From positions 1 to 8,237 of the forward strand of contig USQV01000029.1 in the NCBI GenBank assembly GCA_900556965.1: a stretch of 8,237 nucleotides of DNA, given 5' to 3'. A program made the translations under genes and the position numbers. Shown here piece by piece: positions 1 through 7,030 of this stretch. The notes beneath the pieces were generated by a model. That model saw only the letters and a list, made by a program, of their open reading frames with translations. It had not been told where the DNA came from and ran no database searches. The stretch comes from an uncultured Clostridium sp. GTDB lineage: Bacteria; Bacillota_A; Clostridia; Lachnospirales; Lachnospiraceae. How positions within the stretch are numbered: position 1 is the stretch's first letter; every line of letters starts with the position of its first letter.

Positions 1-687
1 CTTGATCCGGTAGTTGTAAAATATTGTGTTGACAAGGGAATTCCGGTTACACCGGGTACCTGCAACCCGAGCGACGTTGCGATCGCCGTTTCTCTCGGAC
101 TTGATGTTGTAAAGTTCTTCCCGGCTGAGCAGGCAGGCGGACTTGGTATGATCAAGGCTATGGCTGCTGCTTATACAAAGATGATGTTTATGCCGACCGG
201 CGGTATCAACGCTAAGAATTTAAACTCCTATCTCGCTTATGACAAGATTCTTGCTTGCGGCGGAAGCTGGATGGTTAAAAAAGATCTGATCGCAGCCGGA
301 GAATTTGGCAAGATCCGCGAGATGACAAAAGAGGCTGTTCAGACCATGCTTGGCTTTGAGCTTGCTCATATCGGAATCAACTGCGAAAATGAGGCTGAGG
401 CTGAGAAGACAGCAGATGGCTTTGATTCTCTGTTCGGTTTCACAAAGAAGGTCGGCAACAGCTCCGTATTTGCCGGTACAGCCGTTGAATGTATGAAGAA
501 CGGCGGCCGCGGCGTTAAGGGACACATTGCAGTAGCCACAAATTCCGTTCTGAGAGCGAAGAATTATCTTGAGATGTTAGGCTACAAGTTTGTTGAGGAA
601 ACCGCAAAGTTTAAGGGTGACAAGCTGACCGCGATTTATCTAGAAAACGAAATCGGCGGTTTTGCAGTACATCTTGTTCAGAAGTAA
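1..687 (+). CDS. eda: KDPG/KHG aldolase with C-terminal VOC-like domain (5' end outside window)
   Basis: Class I aldolase that splits 2-keto-3-deoxy-6-phosphogluconate into pyruvate and glyceraldehyde-3-phosphate in the cytosol; the family often also acts on 4-hydroxy-2-oxoglutarate. The reading frame is open from base 1, so the N-terminus is missing and 228 codons remain. The Schiff-base lysine lies in KFFPAE (codon at 112-114). PTGGI and GGSW, which form the phosphate-binding end of the barrel, follow near 196 and 259, matching the E. coli Eda pattern. The barrel should end near base 345. About 110 further residues, not present in E. coli Eda, look like two beta-alpha-beta-beta-beta modules of a VOC/glyoxalase fold. 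His at 367, Glu at 487, His at 523 and His at 670 sit at plausible metal-ligand positions. The kinase that makes its substrate starts 40 nt downstream. The aldolase call is firm; the extra domain's function is unknown. Confidence 0.93.
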   Translation, partial: LDPVVVKYCVDKGIPVTPGTCNPSDVAIAVSLGLDVVKFFPAEQAGGLGMIKAMAAAYTKMMFMPTGGINAKNLNSYLAYDKILACGGSWMVKKDLIAAGEFGKIREMTKEAVQTMLGFELAHIGINCENEAEAEKTADGFDSLFGFTKKVGNSSVFAGTAVECMKNGGRGVKGHIAVATNSVLRAKNYLEMLGYKFVEETAKFKGDKLTAIYLENEIGGFAVHLVQK

Positions 688-713
688 TCTGTTTCATTAT
701 CGAAATATATATT

Positions 714-719
714 AAGGAG
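714..719 (+). promoter_or_regulatory. Shine-Dalgarno site of the KDG kinase gene
   Basis: AAGGAG sits 8 nt before the ATG at 728. It fixes the kinase start. There is no hairpin in the 40-nt gap after the aldolase stop, so the two genes are probably on one transcript. Confidence 0.85.
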
Positions 720-727
720 AACTTATC

Positions 728-1753
728 ATGGCAAAGAGAATTATTACATTTGGTGAAATCATGCTCCGTCTTGCTCCGGAGGGATACTATCGTTTCGTTC
801 AGGCTTCCTCCTTCGGCGCTACCTACGGCGGCGGCGAGGCAAACGTAGCTGTTTCTCTCGCTAACTACGGAATGGATGCTGCATTCGTTACAAAGCTTCC
901 GAAGCATGAGATCGGACAGGCTGCAGTAAACGAATTAAGAAAATATGGTGTTGATACCTCCTCCATCGCCCGCGGCGGTGATCGTGTCGGCATCTACTTC
1001 CTTGAAAAGGGTGCTTCCCAGAGACCCTCCAAGGTCATCTATGACCGTGCTCATTCTGCAATTTCCGAAGCAGCTCCGGAGGATTTTGACTGGGCAAAGA
1101 TCTTTGCGGGCGCTGACTGGTTCCACTTCACCGGTATTACACCGGCCCTCAATGATACGGTAGCAGGTATCTGCCTTACCGCCTGCAAGAAGGCAAAGGA
1201 GCTTGGCCTTACGGTTTCCTGTGACTTAAACTACAGAAACAAGCTCTGGTCCAAAGCAAAAGCCGGCGAGGTGATGGGTGAGCTCTGCAAATATGTGGAT
1301 GTCTGCATTGCCAACGAAGAAGATGCATCTGATGTATTCGGCATCAAGGCTGCAAACACAGATGTTACAACCGGTACAGTAAACCACGAGGGCTATAAGG
1401 ATGTTGCAAAACAGCTCGCTGACCGTTTCGGCTTTAAGAAGGTTGCCATCACTCTGCGTGAATCCCTCTCCGCAAACGACAACAACTGGTCCGCTATGCT
1501 TTACGATGGAGCAGACTATTTCTTCAGCAAGAAATACAAAATGCATATCGTTGACCGTGTAGGCGGCGGTGACAGCTTTGGCGGCGGTCTGATCTATGCC
1601 TGCTTAAACGGATATGATTCCCAGAGCACCATCGAATTTGCAGTTGCAGCTTCCTGCTTAAAGCACTCCATCGAAGGCGACATGAACATGGTATCCGTAG
1701 ATGAAGTAAACAAGCTGGCAGGCGGAGATGGCTCCGGACGTGTTCAGAGATAA
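728..1753 (+). CDS. kdgK: 2-keto-3-deoxygluconate kinase (PfkB/ribokinase family)
   Basis: Probably phosphorylates 2-keto-3-deoxygluconate with ATP to give KDPG, the substrate of the aldolase just upstream. The 341-residue length is normal for the family. The N-terminal PfkB signature GGGEANVAVSLANYG is at residues 34-48. A DLNYRNKLW block (166-174) matches the D-x-N-x-R-x-x-L-W pattern seen in KDG kinases. The C-terminal signature is DRVGGGDSFGGG (276-287), with Asp282 as the expected catalytic base; the more usual form is DTTGAGDSF, so the Thr-Thr positions are Arg-Val here. The C-terminus ends in GDGSGRVQR. The start follows a well-placed AAGGAG. Other PfkB sugar kinases such as fructokinase are possible from sequence alone, but the aldolase neighbour strongly favours KDG. 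A terminator hairpin follows 38 nt after the stop. Confidence 0.92.
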   Translation: MAKRIITFGEIMLRLAPEGYYRFVQASSFGATYGGGEANVAVSLANYGMDAAFVTKLPKHEIGQAAVNELRKYGVDTSSIARGGDRVGIYFLEKGASQRPSKVIYDRAHSAISEAAPEDFDWAKIFAGADWFHFTGITPALNDTVAGICLTACKKAKELGLTVSCDLNYRNKLWSKAKAGEVMGELCKYVDVCIANEEDASDVFGIKAANTDVTTGTVNHEGYKDVAKQLADRFGFKKVAITLRESLSANDNNWSAMLYDGADYFFSKKYKMHIVDRVGGGDSFGGGLIYACLNGYDSQSTIEFAVAASCLKHSIEGDMNMVSVDEVNKLAGGDGSGRVQR

Positions 1754-1791
1754 ATTTCTTCCCTAATAAACGACTGATTAAACCGATTCCA

Positions 1792-1828
1792 AAAAGATCC
1801 TCCGGGCTGCCAATACGGAGGATCTTTT
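1792..1828. terminator. Bidirectional rho-independent terminator between converging genes
   Basis: AAAAGATCCTCCG (1792-1804) pairs perfectly with CGGAGGATCTTTT (1816-1828) around an 11-nt loop. The plus strand continues T-rich (TCTCTTATTATT), a good tail for the aldolase-kinase operon. The A-run on the left arm gives a T-run on the minus strand, so it can also end the acetyltransferase transcript, whose stop codon at 1835-1837 lies only 6 nt before the stem. Confidence 0.9.
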
Positions 1829-1834
1829 CTCTTA

Positions 1835-2488
1835 TTATTCCGATTTCTTATTCTGCTGCGGTTCCCGGATCAGGCAATACTGCTTCAGTCCCAGATCCTT
1901 TTCAACGATCCCGAATACCTTAAATCCAAAATGAGCATAAAAGGAAACATTTTTCTCATTATGAGTCTCTAAAGAGATCAGCATACGGTGCTCCTCCGCA
2001 TACCGGATCACCTCATCCATCAGGATTTCTGCGATCCCCCTGTGCTGTGCCTCCGGACTTACTGCAAGATAAATGATATGTAGCCGATTTTCCTGATGAA
2101 GCTGTGCTGTCCAGTGAGAATTCAGGTAATCTCTCCCTCTAACAAAATTCCACAGCGTTTTCAGGCTTTTATCTTCCTTGATCAGATATTCATCTGTTTT
2201 CAGACCGGCCCACGCCTCCGTCAGATAAAACCGGATCGGATCATATTCTTCACTCTCATCGGATACGACCAGAAGTCCGTTCATTTCCGGACTGTCAGAA
2301 AAGATCTCACAGTTCTCGTAAAATTCATTTAAGTCACATTCAAATAATTCGGGCATCAGCCGTTTTCTTGTTTCCGGATCCGGAATCAACGTGTGATATA
2401 ACGGATCCTCCGCAAAACACTCTGTAAGCATTTTCTGAAATCTCGGCAGATCCTCTTTTTGCACCCGATATAATTGATCGCTAACCAT
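1835..2488 (-). CDS. GNAT-family N-acetyltransferase
   Basis: Predicted cytosolic acetyl-CoA-dependent N-acetyltransferase of 217 residues; the substrate cannot be read from the sequence. Motif A of the GNAT fold is clear: a beta-strand with LAVSPEAQHRGIAEIL (141-156), where Q148-x-x-G151-x-A153 is the pyrophosphate-binding Q/R-x-x-G-x-G/A loop. Motif B, NVSFYAHFGFKVFG (180-193), has the usual Asn, Tyr and GF. The N-terminal half (ECFAEDPLYHTLIPDPETR, 23-41) resembles a GNAT subgroup with a conserved F-x-x-DPL opening. The start at 2488 follows a perfect AAGGAG. The peptidase gene upstream ends 11 nt away, so the two are probably translated together, which hints that the acceptor is a peptide or amino acid. 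It shares the bidirectional terminator with the kinase operon. Confidence 0.88.
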   Translation of the reverse strand: MVSDQLYRVQKEDLPRFQKMLTECFAEDPLYHTLIPDPETRKRLMPELFECDLNEFYENCEIFSDSPEMNGLLVVSDESEEYDPIRFYLTEAWAGLKTDEYLIKEDKSLKTLWNFVRGRDYLNSHWTAQLHQENRLHIIYLAVSPEAQHRGIAEILMDEVIRYAEEHRMLISLETHNEKNVSFYAHFGFKVFGIVEKDLGLKQYCLIREPQQNKKSE

Positions 2489-2495
2489 AAATATT

Positions 2496-2501
2496 CTCCT
2501 T
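2496..2501 (-). promoter_or_regulatory. Shine-Dalgarno site of the acetyltransferase gene, merged with the peptidase stop codon
   Basis: On the minus strand the sequence reads TAAGGAG: the TAA (2502-2500) is the stop of the upstream peptidase, and AAGGAG (2501-2496) is 7 nt from the acetyltransferase ATG. Ribosomes finishing the peptidase stop directly on this site, an arrangement that favours translational coupling. Confidence 0.88.
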
Positions 2502-4497
2502 ACATCTCTTTCGCTATTTTCAGGCCATCGATCAGGGTATCCACAGCCTGTATCATATAACGTACATCATCATCAAAGCAGGCCAATGCCTGTGCTTCCA
2601 TCGTCTGAAGCTGTGTAAGCTCGTCTGAGACATCTCCGATCCCGCACTTTACCTTCTTTTTCAGACTTCGGATCACATCGGAAAGATCCAGATGATGAAC
2701 GATCCTTCCGGCTCCCCACTGAAGCCGGTCTTTGTCCTGCTTCAGAACGTATTCCGTAAAATAACGGTATACCTCCTCATCAAACTGGAACGCATACTGA
2801 TTATTATCCACCTGATAAAGTGAATCCAGCGCTTTCTCTGTTTCCTGCCTTTCAAGGCAGCGCACAGCCTCCCCCAGATGCCTCAGATTGCTTTGGGCCG
2901 CTTCATGAGGGAATAATACCTCATCATGCCAGTTGAGGCGGACAAAATAATCCTGAGCCTTTTTAAACAGATACAAAAGCCGGCTTTGAAGCTCCTTAGA
3001 GGGACATCCAGTTCTGTTCCTCTCTTTAACATGCTCATATACTTCCCCGGCAAGCTCCTCTCCTGCATCCAGACGCTTTAAAAGCTCCTTTATCGCCTCA
3101 TCATCCTCTTTCCCTGTTACCGGGCGCAGACTGTCACGCAGGGCGCGGAATGTCCTCTGAAGGTTCACAGGGGCAACAGAAAGCCGGTCAAATTCCATTA
3201 ACAGCAAACCATAGAACTGGTGATGGAAAAGAAATACCGCCTCATCATAGAACTCATCCCGGTCAAATTGAGAGTGATAATGTGTTTCCATAAAGCCTGC
3301 ACTGCTGAATTCATTTACCATTGAAGGGATCCCGGAGATCGCAATGGAGAAATCATCTGACCAGGTTTCTATCGGGGCGCGCACATGAAAGCCCTCCGGG
3401 AACACCTCCTTTACGGAAAGCGGAAGCTTTTCCACAAAGCTTTTCAGGAAGTCCTCATATTCGTAGGTGGAACGGACTGCATCCCAACGGTTATGGGCAT
3501 AAGCCGGGAGCTCAAAATTCAGGTTTGCGATCACCTTGCCCGGCCAGTCCGGGTGTATCTTAAATACCTGCTGCCATGCTCCGGTCGACCAGTCATACTT
3601 GGAGTTTATGATCCCCCATTCTTCTGCCGCCATTGCACAGAAAGCAAGTGTTTTTTTCGGCTTATAGCCGATCTTAAGCAGAGTACGGGCAATTCCCAGC
3701 ATCATGGCAACAGCACAGTTATCATCCTGAAAGCCATCGAAATAGGAGTCGTAGTGAGCACTTAAAAGGATCATCTCCTCAGCTTCACCCGGTATTATCC
3801 CCCAGACATTATAGGCTTCTGCATTTTCCCGTACCTTAGAGCTGGCATCAAAGGACACCGTAAGCCTCTCGCTCTCTCTGAGAGCCTCCTTTAGGATCAG
3901 GGCATCATTTCTGGACATGGAAAAGGCCGGGGCATCGCTCGGACCTGCAATATCCTGTGCATTGAGTGCTTTTCCGTCGATCTCTCCGTAGCCATTGTCC
4001 TGAACAGCGATCACGGCAGCCGCACCCTTTAAATGAGCCTGATAGACCGGAAAATTTATCCACCATTCCTCTCTCTGGTTAATGTCCACCATGACAAGGC
4101 AGCCGGTCACATCCCGGTTTTCATAATCCTGCTCTCCGCCTCTGCCGACATAGACCAATGGGAATTCCTGAAAGCCCTCCGTAACAAACTGGGTCTGGTA
4201 GGCGCCAAGCTGAAATTCCCACAGCTTTCCGTCCCCGGCCCGGTATCGAAGCACCGCCTTTTCAAACTCCCATGAATCCAGACAGATCCGATCCTTTCTG
4301 ACACCCGAAAGCCCGATGGAATCCATCTCCTTCTTCAGCATTTCTCCTGTTGCAAGCTCTGCGGCAGAGCCTGCTGTCCGGAATCCCAGCACCGGGTTAC
4401 TCTTTATTTCCTCCATACGCTTCGCCAGACTGTAGGAATAGGGTACATCGATCGCCTTCAGAAATTCCTTTTGCATTCTTTTCTCGTCATCTTCCAT
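2500..4497 (-). CDS. M28-family zinc peptidase (aminopeptidase-like), cytosolic, with C-terminal helical extension
   Basis: Predicted dinuclear zinc exopeptidase of 665 residues. The M28 core is readable in order: LLSAHYDS (His248, Asp250), DDNCA (Asp259, bridging ligand), AAEEWG (Glu292 as general base, Glu293 as ligand), LNFEL (Glu329 where Asp is usual) and ETHYHSQFD (His408). Before the core, residues about 113-200 look like a PA-type insert (GCLVMVDIN, then HLKGAAAVIAVQDNG). Residues about 440-665 are charged and mainly helical, reminiscent in position of the C-terminal domain of glutamate carboxypeptidase-type M28 proteins, but I cannot assign it. There is no signal peptide or membrane segment, so it is probably cytosolic. 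The ATG at 4497 has only a loose purine-rich site upstream; residue 8 (Met) is an alternative start. Specificity is unknown. Confidence 0.87.
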   Translation of the reverse strand: MEDDEKRMQKEFLKAIDVPYSYSLAKRMEEIKSNPVLGFRTAGSAAELATGEMLKKEMDSIGLSGVRKDRICLDSWEFEKAVLRYRAGDGKLWEFQLGAYQTQFVTEGFQEFPLVYVGRGGEQDYENRDVTGCLVMVDINQREEWWINFPVYQAHLKGAAAVIAVQDNGYGEIDGKALNAQDIAGPSDAPAFSMSRNDALILKEALRESERLTVSFDASSKVRENAEAYNVWGIIPGEAEEMILLSAHYDSYFDGFQDDNCAVAMMLGIARTLLKIGYKPKKTLAFCAMAAEEWGIINSKYDWSTGAWQQVFKIHPDWPGKVIANLNFELPAYAHNRWDAVRSTYEYEDFLKSFVEKLPLSVKEVFPEGFHVRAPIETWSDDFSIAISGIPSMVNEFSSAGFMETHYHSQFDRDEFYDEAVFLFHHQFYGLLLMEFDRLSVAPVNLQRTFRALRDSLRPVTGKEDDEAIKELLKRLDAGEELAGEVYEHVKERNRTGCPSKELQSRLLYLFKKAQDYFVRLNWHDEVLFPHEAAQSNLRHLGEAVRCLERQETEKALDSLYQVDNNQYAFQFDEEVYRYFTEYVLKQDKDRLQWGAGRIVHHLDLSDVIRSLKKKVKCGIGDVSDELTQLQTMEAQALACFDDDVRYMIQAVDTLIDGLKIAKEM

Positions 4498-4564
4498 TCT
4501 CGTCCTGACCTCTCTTTTGTTCTGTCATTCTCCTGAATCCGGCCTGTTCTCTTTTAATACAGAA

Positions 4565-4586
4565 GGTGCCCGCAAATGCGGACACC
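4565..4586 (-). terminator. Hairpin after the L,D-transpeptidase gene, possible weak terminator
   Basis: GGTGCCCGCA (4565-4574) pairs with TGCGGACACC (4577-4586) with one G-U pair and a tight AAAT-type loop, 8 nt after the transpeptidase stop. The minus strand then reads TTCTGTATT, a poor U-tract. It may terminate partially, protect the 3' end, or let some transcripts continue into the peptidase. I found no good promoter of the peptidase in the 97-nt gap. Confidence 0.45.
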
Positions 4587-4594
4587 CATTCTTG

Positions 4595-6001
4595 TTAGTA
4601 AAAACAGAGGATCGGAATATTCTTGTATACATTCTCATAAACTGTCTTCGCTGCATTAAGAGGCATATTGATACAGCCATGAGAACCATTCGTCTTATAG
4701 ATCGTCCCTCCGAATTTTCCGCGCCAGGTGGCATCATGGAGGCCGATGCCTCCGTTAAATGGCATCCAGTATGAAACCGGGCTTTCATAGGAGTAAGACC
4801 CGTCTGCCAGCTTCGGCCCTCTGAGAATACGGTTTCTCTCTTTATAATATAAGGTATACAGTCCTTCCGGTGTTGTATAGTTCTTTGACACATTTCCCGT
4901 CACGATCGGGGTGTTCACGATACATTCACCATCTTTATACATGTAAAGCTTCTGTTCTCCCATATCGATCTCGACATACGTATTTCCAAAATCGTAGCCG
5001 TTCCGGCTTGCGGCCGTTTGGGAGTAAGCCGGCTCTCTTGTCTGGCTGCTGCAGTTATTGATCATGTTTTTAAGAGCCACCAGCTCCTCCTGCTGGTTGA
5101 TCTGCCACCCATAATTCCCATTGATCGTAACTTCTCTGCCGGATGTGCTTTTATAAACGTGGGGCTTTCCATAAGTATCATATTTGTCTGCCAGACTTTT
5201 TATGTAGGCAGCTGCTTTTTGCTCGTCGATCGCCATTCCGGTCCCGGTTCCTCCGTTGATCCATTTTGCGATCTCGGTTCCCGCCAGCAGCTCCTTTTGA
5301 TCCCCAAAGGTATACGTTATTGTTACATCCTTAAAGCGGTTCATATTGGAACACAGGCGGTTTAATTCCTCATTATCTGACTTTACGGAAACCTGCTTAT
5401 AGCATCCGGTATCTGCCAGAGAAACAAGAGACGTGCGGTTGTCTAATGCGTTTCTGACGGCCTCCTTCAGTCTGTCCATATCGATCTCGGTTCCCTGCAC
5501 CTCCGGGATAATCGAAAAGTCCTTTCCCTCCTCGTAGGCAGAGATGTATGCATCGGTTGTCGGAGTCCCGTTTTTTACGCAGGAAAGCTCGGAGAGGATG
5601 CCATCAAGACGTCCTTCATCGTATACCATTTTTGCATCAACCTGATATTTGTTGTCGATTCCCGGGCCATTTTCGCGTCCGCGTGCATTCTGATCTGTAA
5701 GGACTGCGCCGATATCTCCTGTAACCTGCATTTCCAGTCCGATATCCGTATCACGGATCGTTTCTTTATTGCCATTTTTATCCTGAAGCTTCAGGGTATA
5801 GTTCCCATTAAAAAAACCTTCCATGTAGGATTTGGCATCCTGTGGCGTCATCCCGGATACAGGGATCCCATTGATAACCGTACCTGGTACAAGCCGGTTG
5901 ACATCATCCTTTGCCGAAGCGATGGCTGAAACAGGAACCAGCCAAACTGCGAGAGCGGCAGCTGTTCCGGCGATCATGAGCTTTTTCCATATTTTTATCA
6001 T
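4595..6001 (-). CDS. Secreted or membrane-anchored L,D-transpeptidase (YkuD domain)
   Basis: Cell-wall enzyme expected to form 3-3 peptidoglycan cross-links (or modify stem peptides) on the outer face of the membrane. The product has 468 residues. The N-terminus has lysines at 3, 6 and 7, a hydrophobic run 8-29, and an ASA-like site at 28-30, so it is either a cleaved signal peptide or an anchor. Residues about 30-330 form the extracytoplasmic stalk, resembling the putative peptidoglycan-binding modules that precede YkuD domains in Clostridia. The YkuD domain runs from about 340 to 468: it starts with TYVEIDMGEQKLYMY, and the catalytic block has His422 (GLHDATW) and S440-H441-G442-C443-I-N, with Cys443 as nucleophile. 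The start codon overlaps the stop of the SseB-like gene (ATGA, 5998-6001), so expression is probably coupled. Seven cysteines is a rather high count for an exported protein. Confidence 0.92.
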   Translation of the reverse strand: MIKIWKKLMIAGTAAALAVWLVPVSAIASAKDDVNRLVPGTVINGIPVSGMTPQDAKSYMEGFFNGNYTLKLQDKNGNKETIRDTDIGLEMQVTGDIGAVLTDQNARGRENGPGIDNKYQVDAKMVYDEGRLDGILSELSCVKNGTPTTDAYISAYEEGKDFSIIPEVQGTEIDMDRLKEAVRNALDNRTSLVSLADTGCYKQVSVKSDNEELNRLCSNMNRFKDVTITYTFGDQKELLAGTEIAKWINGGTGTGMAIDEQKAAAYIKSLADKYDTYGKPHVYKSTSGREVTINGNYGWQINQQEELVALKNMINNCSSQTREPAYSQTAASRNGYDFGNTYVEIDMGEQKLYMYKDGECIVNTPIVTGNVSKNYTTPEGLYTLYYKERNRILRGPKLADGSYSYESPVSYWMPFNGGIGLHDATWRGKFGGTIYKTNGSHGCINMPLNAAKTVYENVYKNIPILCFY

Positions 6002-6804
6002 TTATTTCCACCCGTTTCCGGCTCTGTGGTCTTTGGAGCCTGTTTTCTTGTGATCGGAAGCTGCAGATTGATATTGAAAGGATTAACGACAACTCCCTTC
6101 GCTTCTGCCACTAAGATCGACGGGATCTTCGCAGCCTCTACAACAACTCCCTTCAGCTTATTATCTTTGTTAAAACGGCTGAACTCCAGAGCATCTGTAA
6201 AGATCGGCTGGTAGGCATCACCGTTTGTCTGCTTTAAAAGCGGAACCCCGTTCTTATCATCAAAGGCAACAATGAATTTACCCTTGCTGTAGTGTGCTAA
6301 GATCTCCTCCTGCATCTCCTTCAGCTCATCTGAGAGCTGGGTCTCCTCTGTAATCTTCATCCTGCGGATCTCCTGCATAAAATAAACCGCAGTCAGATAA
6401 AGCTCCGGATTCTCTACCCATGGCTGCCCGTTCGGCATGTTCTGTCCGGGCTTTCTGACCATCTCCGACAGCTGGAGCTTATATTCTCCCGGCATATATC
6501 CGTTGAGTACCACACAGTTGACACCCATAGTGAACAGGTTGGCATAGAAATTTAAAAACTGCTTATTGTCGACCCGCACGATCTGAAGCGGGATCTTCTG
6601 ATCGATAAATCTCTGTCCCTCCCGCTTAACGTCTTCTTCTTTTTCATACATAAGAACTTCATCGTCAAATGTCTCCGGATCACATATTACAAACGGAAGC
6701 TTTGTGCATAAGGAGATCAGTGTATAGAGCTCTTTTGAACTGCTTAAGGTCTTCATTGCAGTTGCTTTCTCCAGAGTCATGTTGTTCTTATTATCCTGTG
6801 CCAT
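5998..6804 (-). CDS. SseB-like protein, apparently with two tandem SseB-type modules
   Basis: A 268-residue protein with no signal peptide or membrane segment. The C-terminal half (about 175-250) fits the SseB family: FIVAFD, then PLLKQTNGDAYQPIFTDALEFSRF, then a strand-helix-strand ending in GVVVNPF. The N-terminal half (about 26-103) shows the same order: LPFVICD, EVLMYEKEEDVKREG, KIPLQIVRV, then FTMGVNCVVLN. I read this as an internal duplication, by inspection only. The C-terminal tail (251-268) is Pro/Thr/Lys-rich and likely disordered. E. coli SseB is known for enhancing serine sensitivity, but the biochemical role of the family is unclear. Here it is the first gene of a unit with an L,D-transpeptidase, overlapping it by 4 nt, which suggests an envelope-linked job. 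AAGGGA about 11 nt upstream supports the ATG at 6804. Confidence 0.78.
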   Translation of the reverse strand: MAQDNKNNMTLEKATAMKTLSSSKELYTLISLCTKLPFVICDPETFDDEVLMYEKEEDVKREGQRFIDQKIPLQIVRVDNKQFLNFYANLFTMGVNCVVLNGYMPGEYKLQLSEMVRKPGQNMPNGQPWVENPELYLTAVYFMQEIRRMKITEETQLSDELKEMQEEILAHYSKGKFIVAFDDKNGVPLLKQTNGDAYQPIFTDALEFSRFNKDNKLKGVVVEAAKIPSILVAEAKGVVVNPFNINLQLPITRKQAPKTTEPETGGNK

Positions 6805-6850
6805 AATTCTTGTTTTCCCTTCTATTTCCTCAAATTAGTTATTCCTATCT

Positions 6851-6894
6851 CGGATCCGATCTCTATCCGTCAAGCGGATATTCGCAATCCGCTT
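6851..6894 (-). promoter_or_regulatory. Structured leader of the sseB-like/transpeptidase transcript
   Basis: Lies inside the roughly 115-nt leader between the predicted start site (about 6920) and the ATG. AAGCGGAT (6872-6879) and ATCCGCTT (6887-6894) form an 8-bp perfect stem. The 5-mer CGGAT/ATCCG recurs in alternating orientation at 6851-6858 (self-complementary CGGATCCG), 6865-6869, 6875-6879 and 6887-6891, so several hairpins are mutually exclusive. It matches no riboswitch class that I recognise. Confidence 0.4.
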
Positions 6895-6926
6895 CGCTAC
6901 TTGCTCATAACCGAATACATACGCCC

Positions 6927-6955
6927 ATTATAGCCTCTGCACTATTCTATGTCAA
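6927..6955 (-). promoter_or_regulatory. Consensus sigma-A promoter for the sseB-like/transpeptidase unit
   Basis: On the minus strand TTGACA (6955-6950) and TATAAT (6932-6927) are separated by exactly 17 bp, a perfect match to the vegetative consensus. Transcription should start near 6920. It faces away from the ZIP promoter, with about 75 bp between the two -35 boxes. Confidence 0.88.
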
Positions 6956-6991
6956 GAAAACTTGCATGCCCGGGACACCGGAATATACCGC

Positions 6992-7028
6992 CTTTTTCCG
7001 AGCTTTTATCGGACTTTTATCGGACTTT
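6992..7028 (+). repeat. 11-bp phased direct repeat upstream of the ZIP promoter
   Basis: CTTTTATCGGA occurs at 7003-7013 and again at 7014-7024, followed by a partial CTTT (7025-7028). It is preceded in exact register by a degenerate copy at 6992-7002 (7 of 11 matches). The period equals about one helical turn and the array ends 2 bp before the -35 box, a position suited to an activator or repressor site, or to an A/T-tract UP-like element. Confidence 0.6.
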
Positions 7029-7030
7029 CA

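Noticed and set aside
3385..3765. Open frame of 126 codons antisense to the peptidase gene
   Set aside because: It crosses the conserved zinc-ligand motifs on the opposite strand, which explains its openness; no ribosome site.
4492..4533. Mini frame starting at an AGGAGAATG on the minus strand just before the peptidase gene, 13 codons, overlapping its start
   Set aside because: The ribosome site is only about 1 nt from the ATG, the frame differs from the peptidase, and the peptide has no feature of a leader peptide.
4525..4893. Open frame of 122 codons on the minus strand overlapping the end of the transpeptidase gene
   Set aside because: It lies in another frame of a gene with a clear catalytic motif, has a biased composition rich in Arg, Met and Ser, and has no ribosome site or recognisable domain.
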